A stretch of 64,000 nucleotides of DNA from NCBI RefSeq assembly GCF_013820765.1, contig NZ_JABJVM010000014.1, forward strand, positions 19,585-83,584. Reading direction: 5' to 3'. The translations under genes were made by a program, and so were the position numbers. The notes under the pieces were generated by a model. The model made no database searches, was not told where the DNA came from, and was given only the letters and a program-made list of their open reading frames with translations. Shown here piece by piece: positions 45,026 to 54,685 of this stretch (positions within the stretch are counted from its first letter, which is position 1; every line of letters starts with the position of its first letter). The DNA is from Paenilisteria rustica (lineage in GTDB: Bacteria; Bacillota; Bacilli; Lactobacillales; Listeriaceae).

Positions 45026-45736
45026 TTATAATTCGCGAAGTTCTTGCATAATTTCTGTTTTAGATTGTGTTTTCGCATCAATTTTCTTGATTTCTTTTGC
45101 AGGAATACCCGCAACAACCGTGTATGGAGCTACATCTTTCGTCACAATCGCGCCAGCTGCAACAACAGCGCCTTTTCCAACGCGTACACCTTCAAGAACC
45201 ACGACATTTGCACCAATCACAACATCGTCTTCTACAAGAACTGGTTGCGCGGATGGTGGCTCTACAACGCCTGCTAGAACCGATCCAGCGCCAACGTGGC
45301 AGTTCTTACCTACAGTTGCGCGACCGCCAAGTACAACGTTCATATCAATCATCGTACCGTCACCGATCACAGCGCCAATATTAATACTCGCGCCCATCAT
45401 GATAACCGCATTATCGCCAATCTCCACTTGATCGCGAATCACTGCGCCTGGCTCGATTCGTGCGTTAATATTTTTCATATCAAGTAATGGAATCGCTGAG
45501 TTACGACGATCATTTTCCACGACATAGTCTACTAATTTATCTTTATTCGCCTCAAGCAGTTCACTAACAACCGCCCATTCGCCGAAAATCGTTCCAGCTT
45601 CTCCCGTGATAAACGTTTTAATATCTTCCGGGAATGTAATATTCGCAAGGTCTCCTTTAACGTAAACCTTGACTGGTGTAGCCTTCTTACTATTTTGAAT
45701 GAATGAAATAATCTGATGCGCGTCCATTTGTTTCAT
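45026..45736 (-). CDS. dapH: Tetrahydrodipicolinate N-acetyltransferase
   Basis: 236 residues, the family length. An N-terminal helical domain ([20 protein letters not shown]) and a left-handed beta-helix of hexapeptide repeats ([40 protein letters not shown]) are visible. Acetylates tetrahydrodipicolinate, the step before transamination (patA is in this window) and deacetylation by dapL. ATG 45736 has AAAGGGG about 10 bases upstream; the frame runs open to 45802 but that overlaps ccpC. Confidence 0.93.
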   Translation of the reverse strand: MKQMDAHQIISFIQNSKKATPVKVYVKGDLANITFPEDIKTFITGEAGTIFGEWAVVSELLEANKDKLVDYVVENDRRNSAIPLLDMKNINARIEPGAVIRDQVEIGDNAVIMMGASINIGAVIGDGTMIDMNVVLGGRATVGKNCHVGAGSVLAGVVEPPSAQPVLVEDDVVIGANVVVLEGVRVGKGAVVAAGAIVTKDVAPYTVVAGIPAKEIKKIDAKTQSKTEIMQELREL

Positions 45737-45785
45737 GAATGAAAAACCCCTTTCAAATATGTGCCTCCATCTAATAGTGCCACAG

Positions 45786-46664
45786 CTAGTAGTGAGTTTC
45801 AAGATATTTATCTACAATTTCGAGAAACGCCTTCACTTGTGGCAGCGCGAGTGACTGTTCATAGCCAATCAACGACGTATCTCGACTTAAAATTTCACCT
45901 GACTTATCGACGAGCGGAATCTTATTAATATCCTCGCTTGCCCCAATCAAAGTCACCTCTGGCAGAATCGCAAAACCAATACCGTTAAAAGCCATTTGGC
46001 GACACGTCTCGATTTGATCCATCACCATCGCCTGACGTGGCATCTTGCCAAAATTGCGTTGCCAATAATCCTGAATCACCTGATAATAATTCGAGTCACT
46101 TTGGAATTGGACAAACGGCCGTTCGGAATCCAACACTTCATCTAAACGCGTGATTTCTTTATCCACCAAGAACAGCTTATCTTGAAAAAGCGGTTTTTGG
46201 ATACTTTTCCAAGCTACATTTCCGCGAACGATTCCAACATGCGCTGATCCGTCGACGAGCGCCTGATGAATCTCACTACTCCAGCCAGTGACGACAGAAA
46301 TATGCACATCTGGGTACGCCTCGATGAATTGCTTCAACACGCGAGGTAGCCACATTTGCGCTACAATGCTAGCACAGGCGATTTTTAGCGTTCCACGGAC
46401 AATTCCGTCTTGCGCCTCTAAACGTTCCTGAATTTGCCGTTCTCGCTCAATGACACGCTCTGCATGCTGGACGATCGCCTCACCTTCTGGAGTCAGCAAT
46501 AAGCCCTTTTGTGTGCGCAGAAATATCTTGGTTTCCCATCTACTTTCAATCGTTTGCAAGCGTTGAGAGAGCGCTGGTTGTGACAGAAATAGTTTCTCAG
46601 CACTTTTTCGCATATTAAGTTCTGCCGCTAAGCAAACCAATAATTCATACTCTGTGACAATCAA
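45786..46664 (-). CDS. ccpC: LysR-type regulator CcpC
   Basis: 292 residues. N-terminal HTH ([26 protein letters not shown]) and a C-terminal LysR effector domain. Sequence and context (cbpB before, dapH after) match Bacillus and Listeria CcpC, a citrate-responsive repressor of citrate synthase and aconitase genes. TTG start at 46664 with GGAG 8 bases upstream. The gap to dapH is 49 bases, so read-through is possible. Confidence 0.85.
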   Translation of the reverse strand: MIVTEYELLVCLAAELNMRKSAEKLFLSQPALSQRLQTIESRWETKIFLRTQKGLLLTPEGEAIVQHAERVIERERQIQERLEAQDGIVRGTLKIACASIVAQMWLPRVLKQFIEAYPDVHISVVTGWSSEIHQALVDGSAHVGIVRGNVAWKSIQKPLFQDKLFLVDKEITRLDEVLDSERPFVQFQSDSNYYQVIQDYWQRNFGKMPRQAMVMDQIETCRQMAFNGIGFAILPEVTLIGASEDINKIPLVDKSGEILSRDTSLIGYEQSLALPQVKAFLEIVDKYLETHY

Positions 46665-46679
46665 TCGACTCGCTCCTAT

Positions 46680-47114
46680 CTACTCGTGAATATACCGCTG
46701 TACTTGCTTTAAAATGACATGCCTCGTAATAATACCTTCAAAAATACCTGCTTCGTCAACCACACAGACAAATGGATTGTCAACGAGTAGCTTCACGATT
46801 TTCTCGATATCGTGCGAATTCGTCAAAACTGGAATCTTCGTCTGCATCACACTTTCTACTTTTAACTCCTCTAAACGCTCATATTCAATGCGCTCCAAGC
46901 CAAGGATCGAATCCGTTATCATCGCGGAACTAATCAATCCGTGTAACTTAAATTCAAAATCAAGGACGGGAATAACCGAATACCCGCATTTCGTCAAAAC
47001 TAGTAAGGCATGCTCTAAATTATTGCCCATTTGGACATGCGCTACTTTTTCGGCGGATATAATATAATTTTCTAATTTATCATTCAAAAAATTTCCTAGT
47101 CTACTAGAGATCAT
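46680..47114 (-). CDS. cbpB: CBS-domain c-di-AMP-binding protein (CbpB/DarB)
   Basis: 144 residues made of two CBS domains: residues about 10-68 (IISAEKVAHVQMGNNLEHAL, LVLTKCGYSVIPVLD) and 80-140 (VMQTKIPVLTNSHDIEKIVK, FVCVVDEAGIFEGIITRHVI). The family binds c-di-AMP and, in Bacillus and Listeria, acts on Rel and pyruvate carboxylase. ATG 47114 with GGGAGA 5 bases upstream; 15 bases before ccpC, so an operon. Confidence 0.9.
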   Translation of the reverse strand: MISSRLGNFLNDKLENYIISAEKVAHVQMGNNLEHALLVLTKCGYSVIPVLDFEFKLHGLISSAMITDSILGLERIEYERLEELKVESVMQTKIPVLTNSHDIEKIVKLLVDNPFVCVVDEAGIFEGIITRHVILKQVQRYIHE

Positions 47115-47401
47115 CTAAATCTCCCTCATCTCTGTTCTTTATTGGCGTGTTTGAAAGTTGACTTCCAACCTTTAGTCATAGCGATGGCTATTCTAAATCC
47201 CTTGTGTATTTATCCCAAAAGAGCATTGTTCAAACCTGTTCATGTCTATTTTACCATAAAGAAAGGTGTTTCAAAAGAAATGGGGCTGGGAATGAGGGTA
47301 TTTGGGAGGGGTGATTGCGAATTGGAAAGAGGGTTTGCGCTGATTTAATTTGTGTGAATCTGGGTGTAGGAGTGGGCTTCTATATCTTATGTGGTTTTTG
47401 G

Positions 47402-48146
47402 TTTTTTAGAACCTTAATAGGCTGTTGAATGAAATGAAACTGTCTTCCTTTTTTGCCAGTCTCGTGGAATTTTCGTGGCCTCCGCACAGAACAAAACTCG
47501 TTCACATTATTAGTACAGAGGCATGTGTAGAGGGTTTGGTTTTTAGCTTTTGGGTTTGAGTTTCTTCATGCTCGGGCTATCTCGTTTGCGGGAACGCTCC
47601 GTGTTTTGACTTATCATCGTTTCCAGATCCAGCTGAAACAGCCAGCCTCTCGGAAATTTCGTGGCCTCCGCAAAAACCAAAGGAGGGTTTTCACTGCGCC
47701 CCCTAACAATTTCTGTCGAGGCTAAACGGGCTGTTTCAGCTTTTCGACTAGATCCAGCTTTGTTGTGGTTCTTGAAAAGCGTTTTTGGCTTTTTTAGAAC
47801 CTCAATATGCAGTTGAATGAAATGAAGCTGCCTTCCTTTTTGCCAGCCTCTCGGAATTTTCGTGGCCTCCGTACAGAACAAAGGAGGGTTTGCTCGTTCA
47901 AATTATTAGCTTAAAGCCATGTATAGAGGGTTTGGTTTTCTGTTTTCTGTTATGAGTTTCTTCATGCTCGGGCTATCTCGTTTGTGGGAACGCTCCGTGT
48001 TTTGACTTATCATCGTTTCCAGATCCAGCTGAAACGGCTAGCTCCTCGAAAACTTCACGCCCTCCATAAAAAGCAAACACGGCTTTTTACTGCGGCCGCT
48101 CCAGTTTTTTTCGGAGCTGGACGAGCCGTTTCAGCTTTTCAGACAA
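47402..48146. repeat. Non-coding tandem repeat of about 390 bp with internal inverted repeats
   Basis: Two units, about 47402-47790 and 47791-48146, share blocks such as GTTGAATGAAATGAA, TTTTCGTGGCCTCCG, CATGCTCGGGCTATCTCGTT and GTTTTGACTTATCATCGTTT. Each unit ends in a large inverted repeat: CCAGCTGAAACAGCC ... GGCTGTTTCAGCTTTT in unit 1 and CAGCTGAAACGGCT ... AGCCGTTTCAGCTTTT in unit 2, with loops of about 90-120 bases. Neither strand carries a convincing gene; the 112-codon minus frame at 47543-47881 is without Shine-Dalgarno. It is not an insertion sequence I recognise. Confidence 0.8.
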
Positions 48147-48191
48147 AAAGATTACCAAAAGCAACAGAGTTTGTCGTCTTTGGTAATCTTT
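48147..48191 (+). terminator. Hairpin at the end of the repeat region
   Basis: Perfect arms AAAGATTACCAAA / TTTGGTAATCTTT with a 19-base loop. Could terminate a plus-strand transcript of the repeat or, on the other strand, the ykuJ mRNA. Confidence 0.65.
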
Positions 48192-48243
48192 CCGTTACTA
48201 TTCACTTTTTCATTGGAGACTAGTCTTGTTTCGTATTCGTCGC

Positions 48244-48468
48244 TTACTGTAGGATTTCGAAGATTTCAAGTGTTGTCATATCAATATCATCGAATTGATA
48301 CTTGTTTTTATCTCCGTAAATTTCAATTTCATAAGAATTTGAAGCGTGGAAATATCGTACTTCACACAACGGCTCTCCATCTTTTTCGAATCTGCGCGAT
48401 TGCGTATCCGACGTGTCATCCTCTTGCATTGCTTGTAAACGTTGAATAATTCCCAATAACTGAGACAT
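48244..48468 (-). CDS. YkuJ-like small protein (DUF1797)
   Basis: 74 residues: MSQLLGIIQRLQAMQEDDTS then SRRFEKDGEPLCEVRYFHAS and a C-terminal DIDMTTLEIFEIL. Length and sequence fit Bacillus YkuJ, a conserved cytoplasmic protein of unknown function, which lies in the same neighbourhood. AGGAG upstream of ATG 48468. Confidence 0.8.
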   Translation of the reverse strand: MSQLLGIIQRLQAMQEDDTSDTQSRRFEKDGEPLCEVRYFHASNSYEIEIYGDKNKYQFDDIDMTTLEIFEILQ

Positions 48469-48654
48469 TGTACATTCTCCTCTCTATTCAACCACCGATT
48501 ATCATTTGTTTTAAACCGTACTAACAGATTTTATCGCACCTTACACCTATTTAGCAAGCGTTCTGTAAAATTTATAATAAACAAATAATTCTCGACTCCA
48601 TATTACTGCTTTCCTCCTATCTCGTTCCTTGAAACCTATTTTTCCTCCAAACTA

Positions 48655-48702
48655 CAAAAAAACCGCGAAATCAAGGGCACCTTCCCTCAACATCACGGTT
48701 TA
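48655..48702 (-). terminator. Terminator of the small gene at 48714
   Basis: Minus strand AAACCGTGATGTTGAGGG ... CCCTTGATTTCGCGGTTT hairpin with wobble pairs, followed by TTTTTGTAG. Confidence 0.7.
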
Positions 48703-48713
48703 TTCTCTAAAAT

Positions 48714-48938
48714 CTAACCTTGTTTCTTATTTTTATTTATATTCGTATCCAGCATCATTTTCACTGAACGCATAATTGTTTTTTGACGGTGAAAACCTTT
48801 CACGCATACTGTTTGCTCATTCAGGGTCGTGTAAACTTCGCCCCAGGAACCAACTGGATTAAAACCATATACATGCAATTTCAACATCCCGTCTTTTGTC
48901 GGGAAATAAAATGATTCTACTTTGCCTGTTTTATTCAA
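48714..48938 (-). CDS. Small conserved-looking protein, unknown
   Basis: 74 residues beginning MNKTGKVESFYFPTKDGMLK, with a GSWGEVYTTLNEQTVCVKGF core and a basic tail NINKNKKQG. No signal peptide or membrane helix. It has its own terminator and a Shine-Dalgarno-like GGAAGGGG upstream, so I consider it real. A short beta-rich fold is likely, but I recognise no family. Confidence 0.65.
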   Translation of the reverse strand: MNKTGKVESFYFPTKDGMLKLHVYGFNPVGSWGEVYTTLNEQTVCVKGFHRQKTIMRSVKMMLDTNINKNKKQG

Positions 48939-49201
48939 TTTCCATCAAGCCCCTTCCAAAACGTTAACATCACCTTCTAATTGAAAATGATTATCATTAT
49001 TGATAGTATACTCGAATTTTTAACAGAATACAAGTCTTCTCGAAAAAAAGTTGTCCGATAATTCAAGAAATGTTGCATAATTGAACGAAATGGGAAAAAT
49101 AGCCGACACATTTACGATTTTTTTGATTTTTTTCGCCATTTTCCCTTTTTTCTCCACGCGTTTTCCGGTATAATTAGTTATAACTGGAAAGGAGGGATAC
49201 A

Positions 49202-49615
49202 ATGAATTATGCGAGCAAAAAAATTGCTGAAGCGATCTTTATTGTCAATCGCCATAGCAAAGCCGCAATCGATCCGCGCTATCTTTATCAATTGAAGAAA
49301 GCCGCGATTGAGAAACTAATACAAGAAGGCCACGCTAAAAAGCTAGGTCTACAATTTTCAAACAATCCGAAAAAGTCCTACCAACATTCTAACCTTCTTA
49401 TTGATTGCCACGGTTTTCTGTTTCATCTTCCACCGCAAAAACAAGATATGAAAGACCTACCACACCTCGGGATTATGCAGCCTATTAAAACAACGAACCA
49501 AGTTAGAATGTCTCTATCACACGCTAAATCAACACTCGAGAACTACACTGGCGTAAAGCCAGATCCTCTCAAAAAATCCGCGTTTTATGAGAATGCCTCC
49601 CCATATTTCCGCTAA
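49202..49615 (+). CDS. YkyB family protein
   Basis: 137 residues: IAEAIFIVNRHSKAAIDPRY, LYQLKKAAIEKLI, HGFLFHLPPQKQDM and LSHAKSTLENYTG. These fit YkyB-like proteins of Bacillaceae and Listeria, whose function is unknown. AAGGAGGG lies 7 bases before ATG 49202. It precedes patA on the same strand by 53 bases. Confidence 0.8.
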   Translation: MNYASKKIAEAIFIVNRHSKAAIDPRYLYQLKKAAIEKLIQEGHAKKLGLQFSNNPKKSYQHSNLLIDCHGFLFHLPPQKQDMKDLPHLGIMQPIKTTNQVRMSLSHAKSTLENYTGVKPDPLKKSAFYENASPYFR

Positions 49616-49668
49616 ACTAAAAATTGGATTCTAACCGTGATAAATTGCTATAGAAAGGGAGTCTATCC

Positions 49669-50820
49669 ATGTCAAAACAGTTAAGACAGTCTGTTCAAGA
49701 AATTGAAATTAGCGGTATTCGGAAATTTAATACCCGAGTTGCTGGGATTCCAGATATGATTAAGTTAACGCTTGGCGAGCCTGATTTTCCAACGCCTGAG
49801 CACGTGAAACAAGCTGCTATCGAAGCGATTAACAATGATTTTACAAATTATACGCCAAACGCTGGCACACCAGAACTTTTAGAGGCAGCTTCTGTTTATT
49901 TTCGGGATAAATACGATTTGTCCTATAGTACGAGCGAAATTATTGTGACGGTTGGTGCGACGGAAGCGATTAATGTGGCGCTACAAACCATTTTGGAGGT
50001 TGGGGATGAGGTCTTGTTGCCGGATCCGATTTACCCTGGATATGAGCCATTGATTCACTTGATGGAGGCTAAAGCTATCAAAATCGATACGACTGAGACG
50101 GCTTTCAAATTGACTGCGGAACAATTGCGTGCAGCCATTACGCCAAAAACGAAGGCGCTAATTTTGCCATATCCTTCTAATCCTACAGGTGTTACGTTGA
50201 CGCTTGAAGAGTTAGAGCAGATTGCAGAGGTTGTTCGCGAAACGGGTATTTTTGTTATTGCAGACGAGATCTATAGTGAACTGACTTTCTTTGGAACACA
50301 TACCTCGATTGCAACGATTATTCGCGACCAAACCATTGTTATCAATGGGCTTTCTAAGTCTCACGCGATGATTGGTTGGCGCATCGGCTTTTTAATGGCT
50401 CCTGAAGCGATTACAAGCCAAATGATTAAGGTTCACCAATATTCCGTAACATGTGCCTCCTCAATCTCTCAGAAGGCCGCTGAAGAGGCGTTGCTACGCG
50501 GTAAAGATGATGCCGTCCAAATGCGTACTGAATACAATACACGCGCCGGTTTTGTTCAAGATCGTCTCACTAAAATGGGCTTTTCAATCGTCGAACCCGA
50601 TGGCGCCTTCTACTTCTTTGCAAAACTACCCGATTCAGTCCTAGAAAATTCATTTGACTGGGCCATTGAACTTGCAGAAGTTGCCAAAGTAGCCGTCGTT
50701 CCTGGATCTGCTTTTTCAGAAAAAGGCGACCGTTACTTCCGACTTTCATTTGCCGCTTCGTTTAGCCAACTAGCCGAAGCAATGGATCGGATGCATACAT
50801 TCATGGAAAAATACGCATAA
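49669..50820 (+). CDS. patA: Aminotransferase A (N-acetyl-LL-diaminopimelate aminotransferase candidate)
   Basis: 383 residues, class I PLP aminotransferase. KLTLGEPDFPTPEHVKQAAI, VTVGATEAINVAL, LPYPSNPTGVTL, PLP lysine in NGLSKSHAMIGWRIG (about residue 233) and FRLSF near the end. PatA supplies the transamination between dapH and dapL in Bacillus, and both those genes are nearby. GGGAG lies 8 bases upstream of ATG 49669. Confidence 0.92.
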   Translation: MSKQLRQSVQEIEISGIRKFNTRVAGIPDMIKLTLGEPDFPTPEHVKQAAIEAINNDFTNYTPNAGTPELLEAASVYFRDKYDLSYSTSEIIVTVGATEAINVALQTILEVGDEVLLPDPIYPGYEPLIHLMEAKAIKIDTTETAFKLTAEQLRAAITPKTKALILPYPSNPTGVTLTLEELEQIAEVVRETGIFVIADEIYSELTFFGTHTSIATIIRDQTIVINGLSKSHAMIGWRIGFLMAPEAITSQMIKVHQYSVTCASSISQKAAEEALLRGKDDAVQMRTEYNTRAGFVQDRLTKMGFSIVEPDGAFYFFAKLPDSVLENSFDWAIELAEVAKVAVVPGSAFSEKGDRYFRLSFAASFSQLAEAMDRMHTFMEKYA

Positions 50821-50821
50821 C

Positions 50822-50870
50822 AAAAGCTCTGTACATGACGCCATATTTCGCGTTACGCACAGAGCTTTTT
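50822..50870 (+). terminator. Bidirectional terminator after patA
   Basis: Arms AAAAGCTCTGT / ACAGAGCTTTT followed by TTTGATTT; shared with the convergent dehydrogenase gene. Confidence 0.8.
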
Positions 50871-50874
50871 TGAT

Positions 50875-51738
50875 TTATTTTTCGTAGTATTTAATCAATG
50901 CTTGTGTTCCATTTTCAGCAAATCCAGCCTCCGCCAATTGCTGATACATCTGTTCTGCCATGGTTAGCCCCGGTAGCTCAAGCCCCATTTGTTTCGCCTC
51001 ATCTAACGCGATTCGCATATCTTTGATGAAATGTTTGATGAAGAACCCTGGCGAAAAATCATCTTGTAGCACCCGCGGAATCAAGTTCGATAACGACCAA
51101 CTTCCTGCCGCACCACCCGATATCGATGCCAAAACTTTTTCAGGATCCAGCCCCGCTTTTTTCGCGTATACAATCGCTTCAGTCACACCAATCATGTTTG
51201 AAGCAATCGCAATTTGGTTCACCATTTTCGTATGCTGGCCAGCCCCCGGAGCCCCTTGTAAGATAACGCTTTGCCCCATCGCTTTCAAAACCGACTCGAC
51301 CGCTGAAAAATCCTGTTCTTCCCCACCGACCATAATGGTAAGCGTTCCATTTTTGGCACCAATATCACCACCAGAAACAGGCGCATCAAGCACCGCAATC
51401 CCAGCCGCCTTGCCCTCTTCCGCAATTTGCTTAGCAAGATTCGGCGAAGAAGTCGTCATGTCGATCGCAAAAGCCCCAGAACGAAGCGTCGCCAAAAATC
51501 CATCCTCCGCCAAATAAAGCTGCTCGACATCTGTCGGATAACCAACCATCGTTATAAGTACGTCCACATTCGGCGCCAAAGCTTGCGGCGTATCATACCA
51601 AATCGCACCAGCCTGAATAACCGCATCCGCCTTTGATTTCGTCCTCGTATAAATATGTACCTCAAAGCCAGCCTTCATCAAGTTCTGAACCATACTCGCG
51701 CCCATAACGCCCACACCAACAAAACCAATTTTCTTCAT
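50875..51738 (-). CDS. Beta-hydroxyacid dehydrogenase (3-hydroxyisobutyrate dehydrogenase family, YkwC-like)
   Basis: 287 residues. Rossmann motif GFVGVGVMGASMVQNLMKAG, substrate-binding DAPVSGGDIGAKNGTLTIMV, catalytic Lys in AGQHTKMVNQIA and the C-terminal helical domain with FFIKHFIKDMRIALDEA. Oxidises a short beta-hydroxy acid with NAD(P); substrate unknown. AGGAGGA upstream of ATG 51738. Bacillus ykwC also neighbours this region. Confidence 0.9.
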   Translation of the reverse strand: MKKIGFVGVGVMGASMVQNLMKAGFEVHIYTRTKSKADAVIQAGAIWYDTPQALAPNVDVLITMVGYPTDVEQLYLAEDGFLATLRSGAFAIDMTTSSPNLAKQIAEEGKAAGIAVLDAPVSGGDIGAKNGTLTIMVGGEEQDFSAVESVLKAMGQSVILQGAPGAGQHTKMVNQIAIASNMIGVTEAIVYAKKAGLDPEKVLASISGGAAGSWSLSNLIPRVLQDDFSPGFFIKHFIKDMRIALDEAKQMGLELPGLTMAEQMYQQLAEAGFAENGTQALIKYYEK

Positions 51739-51904
51739 TCCGAAATTCCTCCTCTATACAAACATTTCGTCTATAGAACAAAGTTTACCTCTGGCTGAAG
51801 AAAAATGCAAATTGCAACGGCTGCGGCGGTAAGGGGCATCATGATAGGTCTTACGAGTTCGTTTTTAGCATGCTCTAATCAGTCCTCTTCATGTCCAACA
51901 CAAA

Positions 51905-51931
51905 CAAAAAACCCGAGGAATCATCCCCGGG
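51905..51931 (-). terminator. Terminator of the ptsHI operon
   Basis: Minus-strand CCCGGGGA / TCCTCGGG (one G-T pair) with a 4-base loop, followed by TTTTTTG. A second imperfect stem (GTCAGCGGACCGAC / GTCGGTTTGCTGAC, 51970-52013) lies between it and the ptsI stop. Confidence 0.8.
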
Positions 51932-52018
51932 CATTCATATTTCCACGCAAATCATTTCTGATCCACCAAACTGTCAGCGGACCGACGCAGATGATCGTTT
52001 GTCGGTTTGCTGACCCGA

Positions 52019-53737
52019 TTACTCCGCTGTGTATTTATTAACTAACGCCACAACATCTTCTTCTGTCGCTTGTTGCAAGGCTTCGTCCGCTAATTTCGCC
52101 ATTTCTGTGCGATCTAAGCGTTTGATTAGAGAACGTGATTTAAGGATGCTTGACGCGCTCATTGAGAACTCATCTAAGCCCATACCAAGTAGTAATGGTA
52201 CAGCCGTTTGATCGCCAGCCATTTCGCCACACATACCAGCCCATTTGCCTTCTTTATGCGCTGCGTCGATTACCATCTTCACAAGGCGTAAAATAGAAGG
52301 ATTATATGGTTGGTACAAGTAAGAAACCTGTTCGTTCATGCGGTCTGCTGCCATTGTATATTGGATTAAATCGTTTGTTCCGATACTAAAGAAATCAACT
52401 TCCTTCGCAAACTGATCCGCTAGAATCGCTGCTGCTGGAATTTCAATCATAATACCAAGTTCGATTGTGTCAGAAACTGCCACACCTTCTGCTAAAAGTT
52501 CTGCTTTCGCGTCTTCCAAAAGAGCTTTGGCTTGACGGAATTCATTAACTGTAGCAATCATCGGGAACATGATTTTTAGATTGCCGTGAACACTTGCGCG
52601 CAATAAAGCACGTAATTGCGTACGGAATAAATCTTTATTTGCAAAACATAAACGAATCGCACGGAAACCAAGGAACGGATTCATTTCATGTGGTAAATCA
52701 AGGTACGGTAACGTTTTATCGCCACCAATATCGAGTGTACGAACAACAACTGCTTTTCCGTCCATACCAGAAAGTACGGCTTTATAAGCTTCATATTGCT
52801 CTTCTTCGGTTGGGAAGTTTTCGCGGCCCATGTACAAGAATTCTGTACGGTAAAGTCCGACTGCTTCTCCACCATTCGCGATAACACCTGTCAAATCTTC
52901 TGGCGTACCAATGTTGGCGCCGAGTTCCACATGATGACCATCTTTAGAAACGGTTGCTTCGTTTTTAAGCTTATTCCATTCTGCTTGTTGCGCCGCAAAA
53001 TCGGATTTCACTTTTTCATAATGAGCAATTTGGTCAGCAGTTGGGTCAATGATAACATTGCCTTCCAAGCCGTCCACGATAATCATTTGTCCTTCCTTCG
53101 TATCGTGCGTAATTTCACCAGTACCTACAACAGCAGGAATTTCTAGTGAACGCGCCATGATTGCCGAGTGAGAAGTACGTCCGCCGATATCTGTTACAAA
53201 ACCTTTAACGAAATTACGGTTCAATTGCGCCGTATCAGAAGGTGTCAAATCTTTCGCAACAACAACAACTTCTTCATCGATTAACGCTGGGTTCGGAATT
53301 GTCACATTCAAAAGGTGTGATAAAACACGCTTGCGAACATCACGAATATCCGCCGCACGCTCGCGCATGTACTCATTGTCCATCGATTCAAACATGCCAA
53401 TAAACATGTCTGTCGTTTCTTGTAAAGCAGATTCTGCGTTTACTTTATTGTTTGTAATATTTTCAGAAATTGGTGTAATAAGTTCTGGATCATTTAAAAC
53501 CAAAAGATGCGCATCAAAAATTTGAGCTTTATCTTCGCCTAGGCTTTCCTTCGCGATATCACGAATTTTGCCAAGCTCCGATCCAGAGACTGCAACTGCA
53601 TCCTGAAAACGTTTAACCTCAGCTTCTGTATCAGCAACTTCCGTTTTGTCAAAAGACAAGTCTGGTTCCACTAATAAATAAGCTTTCGCGATAGCGATAC
53701 CATCGGATGCTGCGATACCTTTTAATTCCTTAACCAT
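52019..53737 (-). CDS. ptsI: PTS enzyme I (phosphoenolpyruvate-protein phosphotransferase)
   Basis: 572 residues. N-terminal domain with active H190 in [18 protein letters not shown], then the PEP-binding TIM barrel with [47 protein letters not shown] and the C-terminal CGEMAGD. Transfers phosphate from PEP to HPr. Its start shares one base with the ptsH stop. Confidence 0.97.
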   Translation of the reverse strand: MVKELKGIAASDGIAIAKAYLLVEPDLSFDKTEVADTEAEVKRFQDAVAVSGSELGKIRDIAKESLGEDKAQIFDAHLLVLNDPELITPISENITNNKVNAESALQETTDMFIGMFESMDNEYMRERAADIRDVRKRVLSHLLNVTIPNPALIDEEVVVVAKDLTPSDTAQLNRNFVKGFVTDIGGRTSHSAIMARSLEIPAVVGTGEITHDTKEGQMIIVDGLEGNVIIDPTADQIAHYEKVKSDFAAQQAEWNKLKNEATVSKDGHHVELGANIGTPEDLTGVIANGGEAVGLYRTEFLYMGRENFPTEEEQYEAYKAVLSGMDGKAVVVRTLDIGGDKTLPYLDLPHEMNPFLGFRAIRLCFANKDLFRTQLRALLRASVHGNLKIMFPMIATVNEFRQAKALLEDAKAELLAEGVAVSDTIELGIMIEIPAAAILADQFAKEVDFFSIGTNDLIQYTMAADRMNEQVSYLYQPYNPSILRLVKMVIDAAHKEGKWAGMCGEMAGDQTAVPLLLGMGLDEFSMSASSILKSRSLIKRLDRTEMAKLADEALQQATEEDVVALVNKYTAE

Positions 53738-54003
53738 TACTCAGCCAAGCCTTCTTTTTTAAGAACTTCAGTTAGGCCAACGATTGCGTCTTTTTCATCG
53801 CTACCTTCAGCGTAAATTGTGATGTCAGCGCCTTTACCAATACCTAAAGACATAACGCCCATGATTGATTTCAGGTTAACTTTTTTGCCAGTGTACTCAA
53901 TTTGTACATCAGAGCTGTATTTGCTTGCCGCTTGAACTAAAAGAGTTGCTGGGCGTGCGTGGATTCCTGTTTCATCGATTACTACAAAGCTTGCTTGTTC
54001 CAT
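53737..54003 (-). CDS. ptsH: Phosphocarrier protein HPr
   Basis: 88 residues. Active H15 in [13 protein letters not shown] and regulatory S46 in [10 protein letters not shown], the HPr kinase target that makes HPr-Ser-P, CcpA's co-repressor. Carries phosphate from enzyme I to EIIA proteins such as Crr. AAGGAG lies upstream of ATG 54003. Confidence 0.97.
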   Translation of the reverse strand: MEQASFVVIDETGIHARPATLLVQAASKYSSDVQIEYTGKKVNLKSIMGVMSLGIGKGADITIYAEGSDEKDAIVGLTEVLKKEGLAE

Positions 54004-54209
54004 AATTTACATTCTCCTTCATATAAGAAATTTTATTGTGACTCTTCTCACTAAAAAAAAATTCAGCAAAAAAAGACTATCCCTCAATTAAAAAGATTAC
54101 CATGTTTTCGCACCCGACACAACTATTTGGTGCAAATTTATTATGAAATAACGTATTTTCTTTAAAAACGCTATCATTTAGTGGTAAACGTGACCAATTT
54201 CAGACATTT

Positions 54210-54223
54210 TCACAACGCTTACA
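54210..54223. promoter_or_regulatory. cre-like site upstream of ptsH
   Basis: TCACAACGCTTACA; its complement TGTAAGCGTTGTGA matches 13 of 14 consensus cre positions. It lies 207 bases before ptsH and 107 bases before the divergent DUF2187 gene, so it could act on either. Confidence 0.5.
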
Positions 54224-54329
54224 AGGTCTTTCATTTGCATTCCTACCATCTTTCAGGCAAAATGGAGACAAAGTTTTATATTTAGTGAATTGCTTTTATT
54301 AACGTTTCTATGAATCGGGAGTGATAAAC

Positions 54330-54524
54330 ATGGCAAAAGCACAAGTAGGAGACATTATCGAGTTCAAAGATGGTCTGACAGGTGTCGTTGAGAAAATAAA
54401 TGAAAACTCTGTCATTGTAGACCTAACATTAATGGAAAATTTCAAAAATCTAGCTATTGAAGAAAAAACAGTAGTGAATCACAAAAAGTACAAAATTATC
54501 CATTCAATAAGCGACGAAAAATAA
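54330..54524 (+). CDS. DUF2187 (YkvS-like) small protein
   Basis: 64 residues beginning MAKAQVGDIIEFKDGLTGVV, a small barrel-like protein of the DUF2187 family found in Bacilli; function unknown. ATG 54330 is chosen over GTG 54321 because the GGGAG at 54318-54322 then sits 7 bases upstream. Confidence 0.75.
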   Translation: MAKAQVGDIIEFKDGLTGVVEKINENSVIVDLTLMENFKNLAIEEKTVVNHKKYKIIHSISDEK

Positions 54525-54685
54525 AATAGTAATATAAAAATAATGAGATGTACTATGCTCAGCTAAAACTGACTTACGTATTTCCACAACCCCTTTGCAC
54601 AGAGGTCTATAATTCCATTTTGAAATGGTTCATTGTATACCTTCGTGTTTTTTTGTGCCAAAACTGCTAATTGGAGTGAACAACA

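Noticed and set aside
47543..47881. 112-codon minus frame in the repeat region
   Set aside because: It crosses both tandem repeat units, repeats KFPRGW-type words from DNA repetition and has no Shine-Dalgarno.
47402..48146. Possible CRISPR array
   Set aside because: Only two long units with no regular short repeats and spacers, and no cas genes in the window.
51805..52041. 78-codon plus frame near the ptsI end
   Set aside because: It crosses the ptsI terminator and has no coding character.
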